Of a DNA stretch of 64,000 nucleotides, positions 51,079 through 62,179 are shown one piece after another. Both the position numbers and the translations under genes were made by a program. Location: NCBI RefSeq assembly GCF_028435365.1, contig NZ_JAGTJJ010000004.1, positions 1 through 64,000 of the forward strand. Reading direction: 5' to 3'. Below the pieces are notes generated by a model that saw only the letters and a list, made by a program, of their open reading frames with translations, searched no databases and was not told the origin of the DNA. This DNA is from Polyangium jinanense (GTDB lineage: Bacteria > Myxococcota > Polyangia > Polyangiales > Polyangiaceae). The number at the start of each line of letters is the position of its first letter. Within the stretch, counting starts at the first letter, position 1.

Positions 51079-53019
51079 ATGCTCGTGCTGGAGGTAACGC
51101 AGGGGATTGCTGCGGGTCGAACGTTCGAGGTCGGCGAGGAGGTCGTTCGCATCGGGCGCGCTCCGTCGAACGACGTCGTGCTCGAAGACCAGCACGTCTC
51201 CGGGGAGCACGCGCGCATCGTCGTCGGCGCCGATCGCGCCGCCCTGCACGACCTGCGCTCGACGAACGGCACGACCCTCGTGCGTCGCGAAGAACGCAAG
51301 CGCGTGACGCCCGAGAGCGGGCCCGTCGAGCTCGAGTCCGGCGACATCGTCGAGCTCGGCTCCGGCGACAACGTGGCCGCGCTGCGCGTCACTCTCTCCG
51401 ACGACGGCGACAAAGCTCGCGTCGTGCAGCTCAAGCCCATCGAGGAGATCGTCCCCGCCGCGGCGGCGATCGAGCGCGACCCGGGCCTGCTCTCGAAGCT
51501 CTACGCCGCGCAGAAGCGCATCGGCGCGGGCAGCGATCTCGATCAGGTCCTCATCGAGGTCGCCGACGCCTCGCTCTTCCTCGTCCCGAGCGCGACGCAT
51601 GCCACCGTCATCCTGCGCGACGACGAGGATGGCCGTGATCCCGGCGCCGCCGCCTACGTACCCGTCATGACCCGCGTGCGCCTCGCGAACGGCGCGGCTG
51701 GCCCGCCGCGTGGCCCCGTGCCCGTCGCGCGCAGCGTCTACCGCAAGGTCGTCAAGGAGCGCGCCGCTGTCCTCGCGGCTGACGCGCCCACCGACGTCGG
51801 CCGCACCGAGTCGATCATGGGCGCCTCCATCCGCAGCACCATCGGCGTCCCCCTCTTCCGCGGCGAGGACATCATCGGCGTCCTCCAGATCGACAACCGC
51901 AGCGCGCCCGGCATGCTCCACGCGCACGACGTCGAACTCCTCGGCGTCCTCGCGTACAACGCCTCGCTCGCCGTCGCCAACGCGCGCCTCATCAAGCGCC
52001 TCGTCTCCGCCGAGGAGCGCCTGCAGAAGGAAAACACCTTCCTGAAGGGCCGCGAGGAGAAGCGCCGCGGCGGCAAGGACGTCGTCATCATCGGCCAAAG
52101 CGAGCCGATGCAGCGCGTCCTCACGCAGATTCAGAAGGTCGTGAACACGCGCGTCACCGTCTTGCTCGAAGGCGAGACCGGCACGGGCAAGGAGGTCATG
52201 GCGGCGCGCATCCATTACGGCTCGAACCGCCGCGACAAGCTCTTCGTCGCGCAGAACTGCGCCGCGCTCGCCGAGACGCTCCTCGAGAGCGAGCTCTTCG
52301 GCCACAAGAAGGGCTCGTTCACGGGCGCGACCGAGGACAAGAAGGGCCTCTTCGAGATCGCCGACGGCGGCACCCTCTTCCTCGACGAGATCACCGAGAC
52401 CCCGCTCTCCTTGCAATCGAAGCTCCTGCGCGCGTTGCAGGAAGGCGAGATCCGCCCCGTCGGCGCCACGAGCCCGAAGCACGTCAACGTGCGAATCGTG
52501 ACCGCGACGAACAGGAACCTCGAAGAAGAGGTCAAGAAGGGCCGGTTCCGCGAGGATCTCTACTATCGCCTGAGCCAGTTCCCGCTCCGCCTGCCGCCGC
52601 TCCGCGAGCGCCGCGAGGACATTCCGCTGCTCGCCTCGCATTTCCTCCAGCGCTACGCCGAGGAGCTCGGCAAACACGTGGGCGGCTTCAGCCAGCAGGC
52701 GATGGAGCTCATGGTGGCCTACGACTGGCCGGGCAACGTGCGCGAGCTCCAGAACGAGGTCCAGCGCATCGTGATCCAGCTCGATCCCGGCGCCTTCGCC
52801 ACGCCCGACCTCCTCTCGCCGCGAATCCGCCAGGTCGAGGGCCTCGTCAACCGCGCCGGCGTCGCGCGTGGCACGCTCAAGGACATGATGGACGTCGTGG
52901 AGAAATACCTCCTCCTTGAAGCCCTCCGCGAGCACAACAACAACAAGACGAACGCCGCCAAGACCCTCGGCATCACCCGCGAGGGCCTGCACAAGAAGCT
53001 GCGTCAATACGGCATCTGA
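51079..53019 (+). CDS. FHA-GAF sigma-54-dependent transcriptional activator
   Basis: 646 residues. N-terminal FHA domain (VRIGRAPSNDVVLEDQHVSG, EHARI, LRSTNGTTL), which binds phosphothreonine, then a GAF domain, then the AAA+ sigma-54 activator core: LLEGETGTGKEVMAARIHYG (Walker A near residue 365), the loop that contacts sigma-54 as GSFTGA in place of the usual GAFTGA, TLFLDEITE (Walker B), and a C-terminal Fis-type helix-turn-helix (NKTNAAKTLGITREGLHKKL). FHA-type activators are frequent in myxobacteria and probably take input from Ser/Thr kinases. ATG 51079 directly precedes the FHA domain. Confidence 0.94.
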   Translation: MLVLEVTQGIAAGRTFEVGEEVVRIGRAPSNDVVLEDQHVSGEHARIVVGADRAALHDLRSTNGTTLVRREERKRVTPESGPVELESGDIVELGSGDNVAALRVTLSDDGDKARVVQLKPIEEIVPAAAAIERDPGLLSKLYAAQKRIGAGSDLDQVLIEVADASLFLVPSATHATVILRDDEDGRDPGAAAYVPVMTRVRLANGAAGPPRGPVPVARSVYRKVVKERAAVLAADAPTDVGRTESIMGASIRSTIGVPLFRGEDIIGVLQIDNRSAPGMLHAHDVELLGVLAYNASLAVANARLIKRLVSAEERLQKENTFLKGREEKRRGGKDVVIIGQSEPMQRVLTQIQKVVNTRVTVLLEGETGTGKEVMAARIHYGSNRRDKLFVAQNCAALAETLLESELFGHKKGSFTGATEDKKGLFEIADGGTLFLDEITETPLSLQSKLLRALQEGEIRPVGATSPKHVNVRIVTATNRNLEEEVKKGRFREDLYYRLSQFPLRLPPLRERREDIPLLASHFLQRYAEELGKHVGGFSQQAMELMVAYDWPGNVRELQNEVQRIVIQLDPGAFATPDLLSPRIRQVEGLVNRAGVARGTLKDMMDVVEKYLLLEALREHNNNKTNAAKTLGITREGLHKKLRQYGI

Positions 53020-53174
53020 TCCAGCGTATTGCCCGGACAACCTCAAATCGCCCCGCGGGGATCCGTCCTGGGCCGAGCCTCGCGTCGCCCCGTCGCGCCG
53101 TTCGTCGGGGCCCGTCACGCGGCGCACGCCGGCCTTGAGGGGAAAGCGCAACTCGGTTACGCTACGTTGGAACG

Positions 53175-53747
53175 ATGTACAGCATCGAGAGCCACGTCGG
53201 CAGGCTGATCGAGGTCCGGTTCTGGTCGCCGGTCGGTGATGGCGAGGCCAGTGGCTGGCGGCGTGACCACGACGCGATGCTCCAGTCGGTGGTGGGCAAC
53301 TACATCGTCTTCGTCGATATGAGCGACGCGAACGTCTTCCCGCCCGACATGGTCGAGGCGTACGTCGCGACGATGCGGAACGAACCACGCCTGCTCCGCG
53401 CGGCCCTCGTCCTCAGCGCAAGCCCCACGCTTTCGCTCCAGATCCAGCGAATCCTCCGCGACGCCTTCCACCCCCAGCGCCGCGCGTTCCGCGAGGTGCG
53501 CGAGGCCGAGAACTTTCTCGGTGACGTCGTGACCCTGCCCGAGCGGGCGCGCCTGCGCGAGGTCATCGAGCGTCGCGCCGAGCAGACCGCCCCGATCAGC
53601 GCGCAACCGGTGAGCGTCGGGATCCCGCAGAGCGCGGGTACGCCGCCCAGCCTGCGGGGTCCGGTCAGCGCGCGCCAGCCGACGCCGGCCACGGTGCGCA
53701 TCCCGATCACCCCGCGTTCGCCCTCGGGCGGGCACAGCGAGGGTTGA
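53175..53747 (+). CDS. Hypothetical protein, STAS-like pattern
   Basis: 190 residues. The first ~140 residues alternate strands and helices (YIVFVDMSDANVFPPDMVEA, AALVLSASPTLSLQIQRIL) in a way that recalls SpoIIAA/STAS-like or myxobacterial polarity proteins, followed by a disordered Pro/Ser/Arg tail (PVSARQPTPATVRIPITP). No confident family. Its stop overlaps the TTG start of the sulfatase-like gene (TTGA at 53744-53747), so the two are coupled. Confidence 0.6.
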   Translation: MYSIESHVGRLIEVRFWSPVGDGEASGWRRDHDAMLQSVVGNYIVFVDMSDANVFPPDMVEAYVATMRNEPRLLRAALVLSASPTLSLQIQRILRDAFHPQRRAFREVREAENFLGDVVTLPERARLREVIERRAEQTAPISAQPVSVGIPQSAGTPPSLRGPVSARQPTPATVRIPITPRSPSGGHSEG

Positions 53748-55738
53748 CTTCGCCGCGCGCTCCCTTGCGGACGCTCCTCGCAGCGCTCTCCGCGGGGGCC
53801 TTCGCGGGGCTTGGCGCCACGCTCGCCGACGCGGCCTTGCTCGTCCTCCGCTCCCGCACGCCGCCCGCGCCATGGCGCGAGGTCGCGGGCGCCATCGCTG
53901 CCGCGGGCGCCGTCTATCTCGGTGCGGGCCTCGTCGGGGGCGTCACGTTCGCCCTCGCGGCCGTCGTCCAGCAAAAACTCGCGCCCGCGGGGCTCGATTC
54001 CGATTCCCCCGAATCGCATGGCCGCCGAGTCGATCGGCTCACGGAGCTCCTCCTCGTCGGCGGTTTGTCCCTCACGGTCATAACCCTGACGAACCACGCC
54101 ACCACGCTGCCGGCCACGCTCAAGCGGCACGCATTCGTCGCGGCGGGGGTCCTTGCCGCCGCCGTGGCCTTTCTCCTCGCGTTTGGCCTCGCGCGGCGCG
54201 GCGTGGCCTTCGCCCTCGCCTTCCTCGCGCCCCGGCGCTGGGCCCTCCCCGCGCTCTGCGCCGTGGGTGAGCTCGCCGCGATCCTCGCCTTTTTGCGTTC
54301 ACCCCACGCTCCGCAAACGTACGTCGCGCTCGTCGTTGCCTCGTTCGCGTCCGCCGGCCTCGCCTGCCTCTCGCTCCTCCGCCGCATTCCGCGCCGCGTG
54401 CAGGCGACCTTTTCCATGGCCGCAATCGCCTGGGTCGCCACGATTTCCATCACCGGCACCTCGGCGCGCGCCTACCACCTGCTCCGCATGGGCCGCACCT
54501 TGCCCTCGGCCCTCCTGCGCGAGCTCCCGAGCCTACGCCCCGAGCCTTTCGCCGACGATATCGCGCACGCGGTCACGCTCGCCATGACCCCGCCGCCCAC
54601 GACCGCGGCGTCCATGACAACCCCGACGCCTCCGTCGAGCCCGTCCGCGCCCCTCCGCGACGATATCGTCCTCGTCACCATCGACACCCTCCGCGCCGAT
54701 CGCCTGGTTGGCCCGGCCGGGGTCATCGATACCCACATGCCCGCCTTGGCCGCGCTCGCGGCCGAAAGCGTCGTCTTCCGCCACGCCTACGCCTCTGCTC
54801 CGGCCACGATTGGCGCCGTCGCGCAGATCATGACGGGCAAACCCGAGCGCGACCTCGTCCACCTCGCCGTCCGCAGCAGCGTCGCCGCGCCGCTCTCCCC
54901 CGATACGAACACGATCGCGCGCCGCCTCGGCGCCCTCGGGTACGAGACCGTCGCTGTCGTCGGCGGCCGCCTCATCTCGTATTACCCCTCCCTCGCCCTC
55001 GGTTTTTCCCACGTCTACGAGGAGAACGCCCGCGCCCCGCTCCGTGCCCCGGACCTCGTCGACACGTTCACCCGCATTGCCTCACGCCCCAACCGCCGCG
55101 CGCCTCTCTTTGCTTGGATCCATTTCATGGAGCCGCACGATCACGCGCTGCTCCCGCGACCGATCCCCGCTGGATACGCCGAAACCGTCCGCCTCGTCGA
55201 CACCGAGCTCGGCCGCCTCATCTCCGTTCTGCGCGCCTCACCGCGCTGGAATTCGACCACGGTCCTCGTGCTCGCGGATCACGGCGAAGGGCTCGGCGAG
55301 CGTGGCCTCGTCCACCACGGCCTCGCGCATCCCCTTCACATCCGCATTCCTTTCGTCGCGCGTCTCCCCGGAATCGAGCCAAAGGTCGAGGCGTCCGCCG
55401 TCGGTCACCTCGACGTGGCGCCCACGATCCTCGCCGCCGCGGGCGTCCTCGATACCGATCTCCCGGGTCGTGCCTTGCAGACCTCTCCCATCGGCTCCGA
55501 GGCCGTATCTCGCCCGATACTTTTCGAGAACGTGGGATATGCCGAGACGGCGGTTCCCATGGAAGTCGGCCTCGTCAGCTACCCGTGGTTTTATTCGTTC
55601 GACGTTCGCGCGCGGCGGAGCGTGCTCGTGGATCTCGAAGCCGATCCCGAGGGTTTCTTCAATCTCGCGGACGAGCGCGGCCCGGAGGCGGCGCGCCTCG
55701 CCGAGAGCCTCGCCGGATGGCTCCGCCCGCGCGAATGA
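53744..55738 (+). CDS. Membrane-bound sulfatase/phosphoethanolamine transferase-like enzyme
   Basis: 664 residues. TTG start overlapping the preceding stop. About five membrane spans in the first 240 residues, then an alkaline-phosphatase-superfamily domain: DIVLVTIDTLRADRL (metal Asp), the nucleophile region ASAPATIGAVAQIMTGK with Thr/Ser but no Cys, HFMEPHDHA, and VLVLADHGEGLGERGLVHHG. Thr at the nucleophile position and no Cys-x-Pro-x-Arg argue against a formylglycine sulfatase and for a phosphotransferase-like activity. Substrate unknown, presumably an envelope lipid or polymer. Confidence 0.83.
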   Translation: MTSPRAPLRTLLAALSAGAFAGLGATLADAALLVLRSRTPPAPWREVAGAIAAAGAVYLGAGLVGGVTFALAAVVQQKLAPAGLDSDSPESHGRRVDRLTELLLVGGLSLTVITLTNHATTLPATLKRHAFVAAGVLAAAVAFLLAFGLARRGVAFALAFLAPRRWALPALCAVGELAAILAFLRSPHAPQTYVALVVASFASAGLACLSLLRRIPRRVQATFSMAAIAWVATISITGTSARAYHLLRMGRTLPSALLRELPSLRPEPFADDIAHAVTLAMTPPPTTAASMTTPTPPSSPSAPLRDDIVLVTIDTLRADRLVGPAGVIDTHMPALAALAAESVVFRHAYASAPATIGAVAQIMTGKPERDLVHLAVRSSVAAPLSPDTNTIARRLGALGYETVAVVGGRLISYYPSLALGFSHVYEENARAPLRAPDLVDTFTRIASRPNRRAPLFAWIHFMEPHDHALLPRPIPAGYAETVRLVDTELGRLISVLRASPRWNSTTVLVLADHGEGLGERGLVHHGLAHPLHIRIPFVARLPGIEPKVEASAVGHLDVAPTILAAAGVLDTDLPGRALQTSPIGSEAVSRPILFENVGYAETAVPMEVGLVSYPWFYSFDVRARRSVLVDLEADPEGFFNLADERGPEAARLAESLAGWLRPRE

Positions 55739-55750
55739 CGCCGCCTGCCT

Positions 55751-56470
55751 TCACGTCCCCGTCTTGCGCAGCGGCACCTCGGTCGCCTCCAGATCCCCTT
55801 CCGACACGACCTCGGCCACCTCGCGCCGCACCGTCGTGCTCACCGGCGCCTCCGTCTGCTCGGTCGCCCGCGTGACGACGATTTCCTCCGTCACCACGGG
55901 CCTCTTCTGGATATCGACCACCTCCTCGCGGATCGGTATGACGATGGATTCTTCCTGAAATGCCTTCCCCTGCGCGACGTCCCTGCGCGCGCCTTGCGCG
56001 GCGACGGGCACGCGCTCGACCGTCACCACCTCGCGCTTCACGGGCACCGTGATCTGCTGCTCCTCCGTCACCACGTCCTTGCGAATGCGCACCTCGCCCA
56101 CCTGTTCGATGTGCGTCGTCGCCTGCACCTGTTCCTCGTGCAAGGACAAACGGGCCGCCTCCTCCGCCCGCTCAGCTTCTTCCAGCCGCAGCGCGGCCTG
56201 CAGCGGCGGCTCGTGATGCGTCAAGCCAAGCGATTCCAGGACGCCGCCGCCCTCGATGCCGAGCTCCTCCCGGCGCGTCGAGAGCACGATCGAGCCTTCG
56301 CGGACGTCCTCGATGGCTTCGCAGGAAATCGTGTAATCTTTCGGGAAGAAGAATCCTTTCTCCACCACGAAGCTGTCCACCTGGACCGCCACCACCTTGC
56401 CGAGCTTGTGCCCGTCCACGGTGCGGACCTCCATGCCTTCCCGGACCAGATCGCCGAACGGGTTCGCCAT
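55751..56470 (-). CDS. PRC-barrel/YsnF (DUF2382) stress protein
   Basis: 239 residues. N-terminal PRC-barrel-like part (VREGMEVRTVDGHKLGKVVA), a charged helical linker, then the DUF2382 repeat region (EVRIRKDVVTEEQQITVPVK, REVVTVERVPV, IVIPIREEVVDIQKRPVVTE). YsnF-type proteins are linked to general stress in Bacillus, Deinococcus and others. ATG 56470 precedes MANPFGDLV. It converges on the sulfatase-like gene (12-base gap) and is divergent from the beta-oxidation pair. Confidence 0.88.
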   Translation of the reverse strand: MANPFGDLVREGMEVRTVDGHKLGKVVAVQVDSFVVEKGFFFPKDYTISCEAIEDVREGSIVLSTRREELGIEGGGVLESLGLTHHEPPLQAALRLEEAERAEEAARLSLHEEQVQATTHIEQVGEVRIRKDVVTEEQQITVPVKREVVTVERVPVAAQGARRDVAQGKAFQEESIVIPIREEVVDIQKRPVVTEEIVVTRATEQTEAPVSTTVRREVAEVVSEGDLEATEVPLRKTGT

Positions 56471-56584
56471 GATGCGCGCCTCCTGCCGCAAAAGGTTGCG
56501 ACCGCTCGATCGCGCGCGAAGACCGTGGTCCGCGGCGACCGTTCCCGTTGGAAATTGCAATGCACGTGCCGCATTCGACGCGGA

Positions 56585-56612
56585 TGAGCACGTGTGGCGG
56601 CGGGGGTGCTCA
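56585..56612. promoter_or_regulatory. Inverted repeat in a divergent promoter region
   Basis: TGAGCAC (56585-56591) and GTGCTCA (56606-56612) are perfect inverted copies 14 bases apart, in the 284-base gap between the divergent stress-protein and beta-oxidation genes. It could be a repressor operator; the regulator is not known. Confidence 0.4.
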
Positions 56613-56754
56613 CGTCGGCGAGGCGAGTGAGCGCGCGGGCACGAGCGGCGCGCTCGGGACCCTTGGCGCCGCGGCCCTCCGGTGATAGAGGCCCGCCCTG
56701 CTTCGGAGGCACCCGGCCGCGGGCCGCCCCGACGCGCCGGAGGTGGTCTCACAC

Positions 56755-58719
56755 ATGATCGTTGGCGTGATCGGCTCGGGATCGATCGGCCCGGATCTGG
56801 CATACGGCTTCGTATCCGCCATCGCCAGAGAAGGTGGCCGCGTCTATTTGCACGACATCAAGCAAGAGGCGCTCGACGCGGGCATGGCTCGCATCGAGAC
56901 CTACGTGACGAAGGCCCTCGCCCGCGGAAAGCTCTCCGAGAGCGCCGCGCGCGCCGTGAAAGAGGCCCTCGTCCCCACCCTCTCCCTCTCGGACCTCGCC
57001 GCGTGTGATTACGTGCTCGAAGCCGCGACCGAAGATCTGCCCATCAAGCGCAAGATCATCGCGGCGCTCGAAGCCACGGTCCGGCCCGACTGCCTGATCG
57101 GCTTCGCCACGAGCGGCATCCCGCGCGCCGAGATCGCGAAGGACGCGAAGCACCCCGCGCGCTGCTTCGTGAACCACCCCTTCTATCCCGCGTGGCGTAG
57201 CCTCCCGGTCGAGGTCGTCCTCTCGGGCGACGATGCGCTCGGCGAGCGCATGATCCGCACACTGGAGAAGCTCGGCAAGGTCCCCATCACCACGGCCGAC
57301 GTCGCGTGTTTCGCGGCCGACGACATTTTCTGCAATTACGTCTCCGAGGCCGCGCGTATCGTGGCCGAGGGCGTGGCCACGCCGGCGCAGGTCGACGCGA
57401 TCGTGAACGACGCGATCGGCGGCGGCGGCCCGCTCAACGTGATGGACTTGACCCGGGGCAACCTGCTCACGGTCCATTGCCAGGAGCTCATGCGTGATGC
57501 GCCCACGGGCAGCCCCTGGTTCGAGCCGCCGGCCATTCTGCGCGAAGTGGGCAATCGCCCCTGGCACGACCCGAAGAACCGCGGCGACGGCCGGTACGAC
57601 GAGGCGCTCGGCAAGAAGGTGCTCGATCGGATCCTCGCCGTGCTCTTCGCGCGCACCTATTTCGTGGCCGACGAGAACATCTGCGCCCCCTCGGACCTCG
57701 ACTGGCTCACGCGCATGTCGCTCGGCTTCCGCAAGGGCCTGCTCTCGCTCGCCGAGGAGTACGGCATCGAGCGCGTGCACGCCGTGTGCACCGCCTACGC
57801 AGCCGAGCACCCGGGATTCCACGTCCCGAAGAGCATCACCGGGAAAAACCTCCCGCGCTTCCGCAAGAACGTCGTGGTCACGCGGGAAGGCGAGCTCGCG
57901 ATCGTCGCGGTGCGCAGGCCCGAGGTGCGCAATGCGTTGAACCGCGAGACGCTCACCGAGATCGAGGCGTCGATGAAGGAGCTTTCCGGTGACGACGCGG
58001 TCAAGGGCGTGATTTTCACGAGCCAGGACGGCGCGCTCGCGGGCGCGGACATCGGCGAGCTCGCCTCGCTGAAGAGCCCGGCCGATTGCGAAAACATCTG
58101 CCATTTGGGCCACGCGGTGCTGGACACCATCGCCTCGATGAAGAAGCCCGTCGTGGCGGCCTTGAATGGCCCCGTCCTCGGCGGCGGCGCCGAGATCTCG
58201 ATGGCTTGCCATGGCCGCGTCGTCGGCCCGGAGCTCGTGCTCGGCCAGCCCGAGGTGAACCTCGGCATCATCCCCGGGTATGGCGGCACGCAACGGTTGC
58301 CACGGCTCATCGGCTTCGAGCGCGCCATCGACCTCCTCCGCACGGGCCGCTCGGTCGGCGCGAAGGAAGCGCACGCCTGGGGCTGGGCGACCGTCGCGCC
58401 CGCGAAGGATTTCCTCGGCGAGGCCAAGGCCCTCGTGAAGAAGCACCTCGCCGGTGAGATCAAGCTCGCCCCCGTCGATCCGGCGCCGATCGCGGTCTCC
58501 GACAAACTCCCCGCCACGGACCTCGGCCATCATTCGCGTGCCATCGACGCGATCCTGGTCTCCGTCGTCCGCCGCGGCAATGCATTGCCGCTCGCCGAGG
58601 GCCTCGCGCTCGAAGCGAAGGGTTTCGGGCAATGCAAGGAGACGGTCGACCTCGACATCGGCATGAAGAACTTCATCCAGAACGGCCCGCGTGTTCCGGC
58701 GGCGTTCCTCCACGAATGA
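56755..58719 (+). CDS. 3-hydroxyacyl-CoA dehydrogenase/enoyl-CoA hydratase fusion
   Basis: 654 residues. The N-terminal half is a 3-hydroxyacyl-CoA dehydrogenase: VGVIGSGSIGPDLAYGFV (NAD fold), ATEDLPIKRKI, catalytic His in CFVNHPFYP with following Glu. The C-terminal ~270 residues are an enoyl-CoA hydratase with both catalytic Glu: GGGAEISMACHG and GQPEVNLGIIPGYGGTQRLP. This order is the reverse of FadB/FadJ and matches fused crotonyl-CoA hydratase/dehydrogenases known from archaea. CGGAGGTGG precedes ATG 56755. With the thiolase that follows after 14 bases, it covers the last three steps of beta-oxidation. Confidence 0.92.
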   Translation: MIVGVIGSGSIGPDLAYGFVSAIAREGGRVYLHDIKQEALDAGMARIETYVTKALARGKLSESAARAVKEALVPTLSLSDLAACDYVLEAATEDLPIKRKIIAALEATVRPDCLIGFATSGIPRAEIAKDAKHPARCFVNHPFYPAWRSLPVEVVLSGDDALGERMIRTLEKLGKVPITTADVACFAADDIFCNYVSEAARIVAEGVATPAQVDAIVNDAIGGGGPLNVMDLTRGNLLTVHCQELMRDAPTGSPWFEPPAILREVGNRPWHDPKNRGDGRYDEALGKKVLDRILAVLFARTYFVADENICAPSDLDWLTRMSLGFRKGLLSLAEEYGIERVHAVCTAYAAEHPGFHVPKSITGKNLPRFRKNVVVTREGELAIVAVRRPEVRNALNRETLTEIEASMKELSGDDAVKGVIFTSQDGALAGADIGELASLKSPADCENICHLGHAVLDTIASMKKPVVAALNGPVLGGGAEISMACHGRVVGPELVLGQPEVNLGIIPGYGGTQRLPRLIGFERAIDLLRTGRSVGAKEAHAWGWATVAPAKDFLGEAKALVKKHLAGEIKLAPVDPAPIAVSDKLPATDLGHHSRAIDAILVSVVRRGNALPLAEGLALEAKGFGQCKETVDLDIGMKNFIQNGPRVPAAFLHE

Positions 58720-58733
58720 GATCGGAGCGTTCG

Positions 58734-60017
<1,284 letters not shown>

Positions 60018-60026
60018 CCCGCCGCG

Positions 60027-60323
60027 CCGGGGCTCTGCCCCGGACCCCGCGGGGGCTGTCCGCCCCTCGACCCGGACCAGGCACGGCCTGGACCGAGGGT
60101 GGAAGAACTGCGCTCCGCGCAGTTCTTCCAACGGGCCGGTGGCAAGACCAGGGACAACGTTGCCGGTCGAAATGGCAGCGCGGCTGTCTCGATTGGCGGG
60201 GGTCGTTCCTCGGCCTGTTCGATGAACTGCGCATCGCGCAGTTCATCGACGATCAGTCCAGCGCTTGCGCTGGTCCGGGTCGAGGGGCGGACAGCCCCCG
60301 CGGGGCCTGGGGCAGAGCCCCAG
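60027..60323. repeat. Family 1 hairpin-array element, copy B
   Basis: Homologous over its whole length with 20538-20840 and in the same orientation. CCGGGGC/GCCCCGG opens it. The 14 bp stem TGGAAGAACTGCGC (60100-60113 with 60117-60130) and TCGATGAACTGCGC (60219-60232 with 60236-60249) are identical to copy A, but their 3-base loops differ (TCC versus GAT; ATC versus GGA). CTGGGGC/GCCCCAG closes it. Lies between the thiolase and a convergent gene. Confidence 0.92.
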
Positions 60324-60344
60324 CGAGGCGGCGACCGCGCGAGC

Positions 60345-61172
60345 TCAGAACTCGTCCTTCCCGCCTGTCAGCATCGCTTCCAGCCGATCCGCCTGCTCGG
60401 CGATGGCCATCGCGATTGCCACGAATCGCGCCCGATCCAGCACGCGCAGCGGATACCGCGCCACGATCGTGTAATGCTCGGCCCGCTCGCAGAGCGCACC
60501 CACATCGAGCGAGCGGCTCCGGCGTAGCGCTTCCTCCGGCGTCAGACGGTTCTTCGGACAAACGGGGCTCTCCAGCGTCACCCACGTCGCCTCGCCCCCG
60601 TTCTCTTCCTCGAAACGCGGCGTGTGCGCGTGCGCCAGCAGACCCTGCGTCCGGCCCACCGGCTTTTGCCAGGCGATCGTCACGCCAAACGCTGTCTCCC
60701 CGCGCCCGTCCAGCGAGAACAGGTGCTGCGCCCGCCGCGCGAGGTCGTCGAACGACGCTGGCTTGCTCCACGGATCGACGTCCACCTCGACGTCTTCCTC
60801 TTCCTCGGCGTCCTGACCTGCGGCGACTGCGGCGAGATCCCGCACGCTTGCGAGCATCGTCTCGGCGATCGTGAAGATTGCGGGCAATGCCGCGCTCGAA
60901 TCGCGCGGGTCGATGACGAGCGACACCATCTGCCCGTCGAAGCGCACCGACAACGTCCCGGTGAGCGTCGCCTCGCCCGCGGATTCGGGCAGGAGCGAGG
61001 GACCGAGCTCGATATCGACATCGAGCCCTTGCGGGCTTTCCTGCTCCATGTCGACGACGGCTCGCGCGATGCGCGCGTCCGGAAAAACGGCCATGGCTTC
61101 CTCCAGGCTCGCGAGCGCGTGGGCTGGGGAGAACCGAGCGTAGGGCAGCGTGAAGCAAAACGGACGGGGCAT
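60345..61172 (-). CDS. Hypothetical protein, paralogue of the next gene
   Basis: 275 residues, cytosolic, acidic. Not recognised. It shares with the 61182 gene the same plan: an N-terminal FTLPYA...L.SLEEAMAVFPDARI part, an acidic linker (here short, AEEEEDVEVDVDP), a WVTLESPVCPK motif and a C-terminal YPLRVLDRARFVAIAMAIAE followed by QADRLEAML. The two are adjacent, nine bases apart, on the same strand: a tandem duplication in one operon. ATG 61172 is the family-like start. Confidence 0.75.
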   Translation of the reverse strand: MPRPFCFTLPYARFSPAHALASLEEAMAVFPDARIARAVVDMEQESPQGLDVDIELGPSLLPESAGEATLTGTLSVRFDGQMVSLVIDPRDSSAALPAIFTIAETMLASVRDLAAVAAGQDAEEEEDVEVDVDPWSKPASFDDLARRAQHLFSLDGRGETAFGVTIAWQKPVGRTQGLLAHAHTPRFEEENGGEATWVTLESPVCPKNRLTPEEALRRSRSLDVGALCERAEHYTIVARYPLRVLDRARFVAIAMAIAEQADRLEAMLTGGKDEF

Positions 61173-61181
61173 GGTTTTCTC

Positions 61182-62144
<963 letters not shown>

Positions 62145-62179
62145 GAGCGGCGCGGAGGATACACCTTCGCGGCCCGACG

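Noticed and set aside
48989..53388. Long minus-strand frames opposite the HEAT lipoprotein and the sigma-54 activator
   Set aside because: Antisense of genes with clear signals and domains; composition typical of reverse-strand GC-rich frames.
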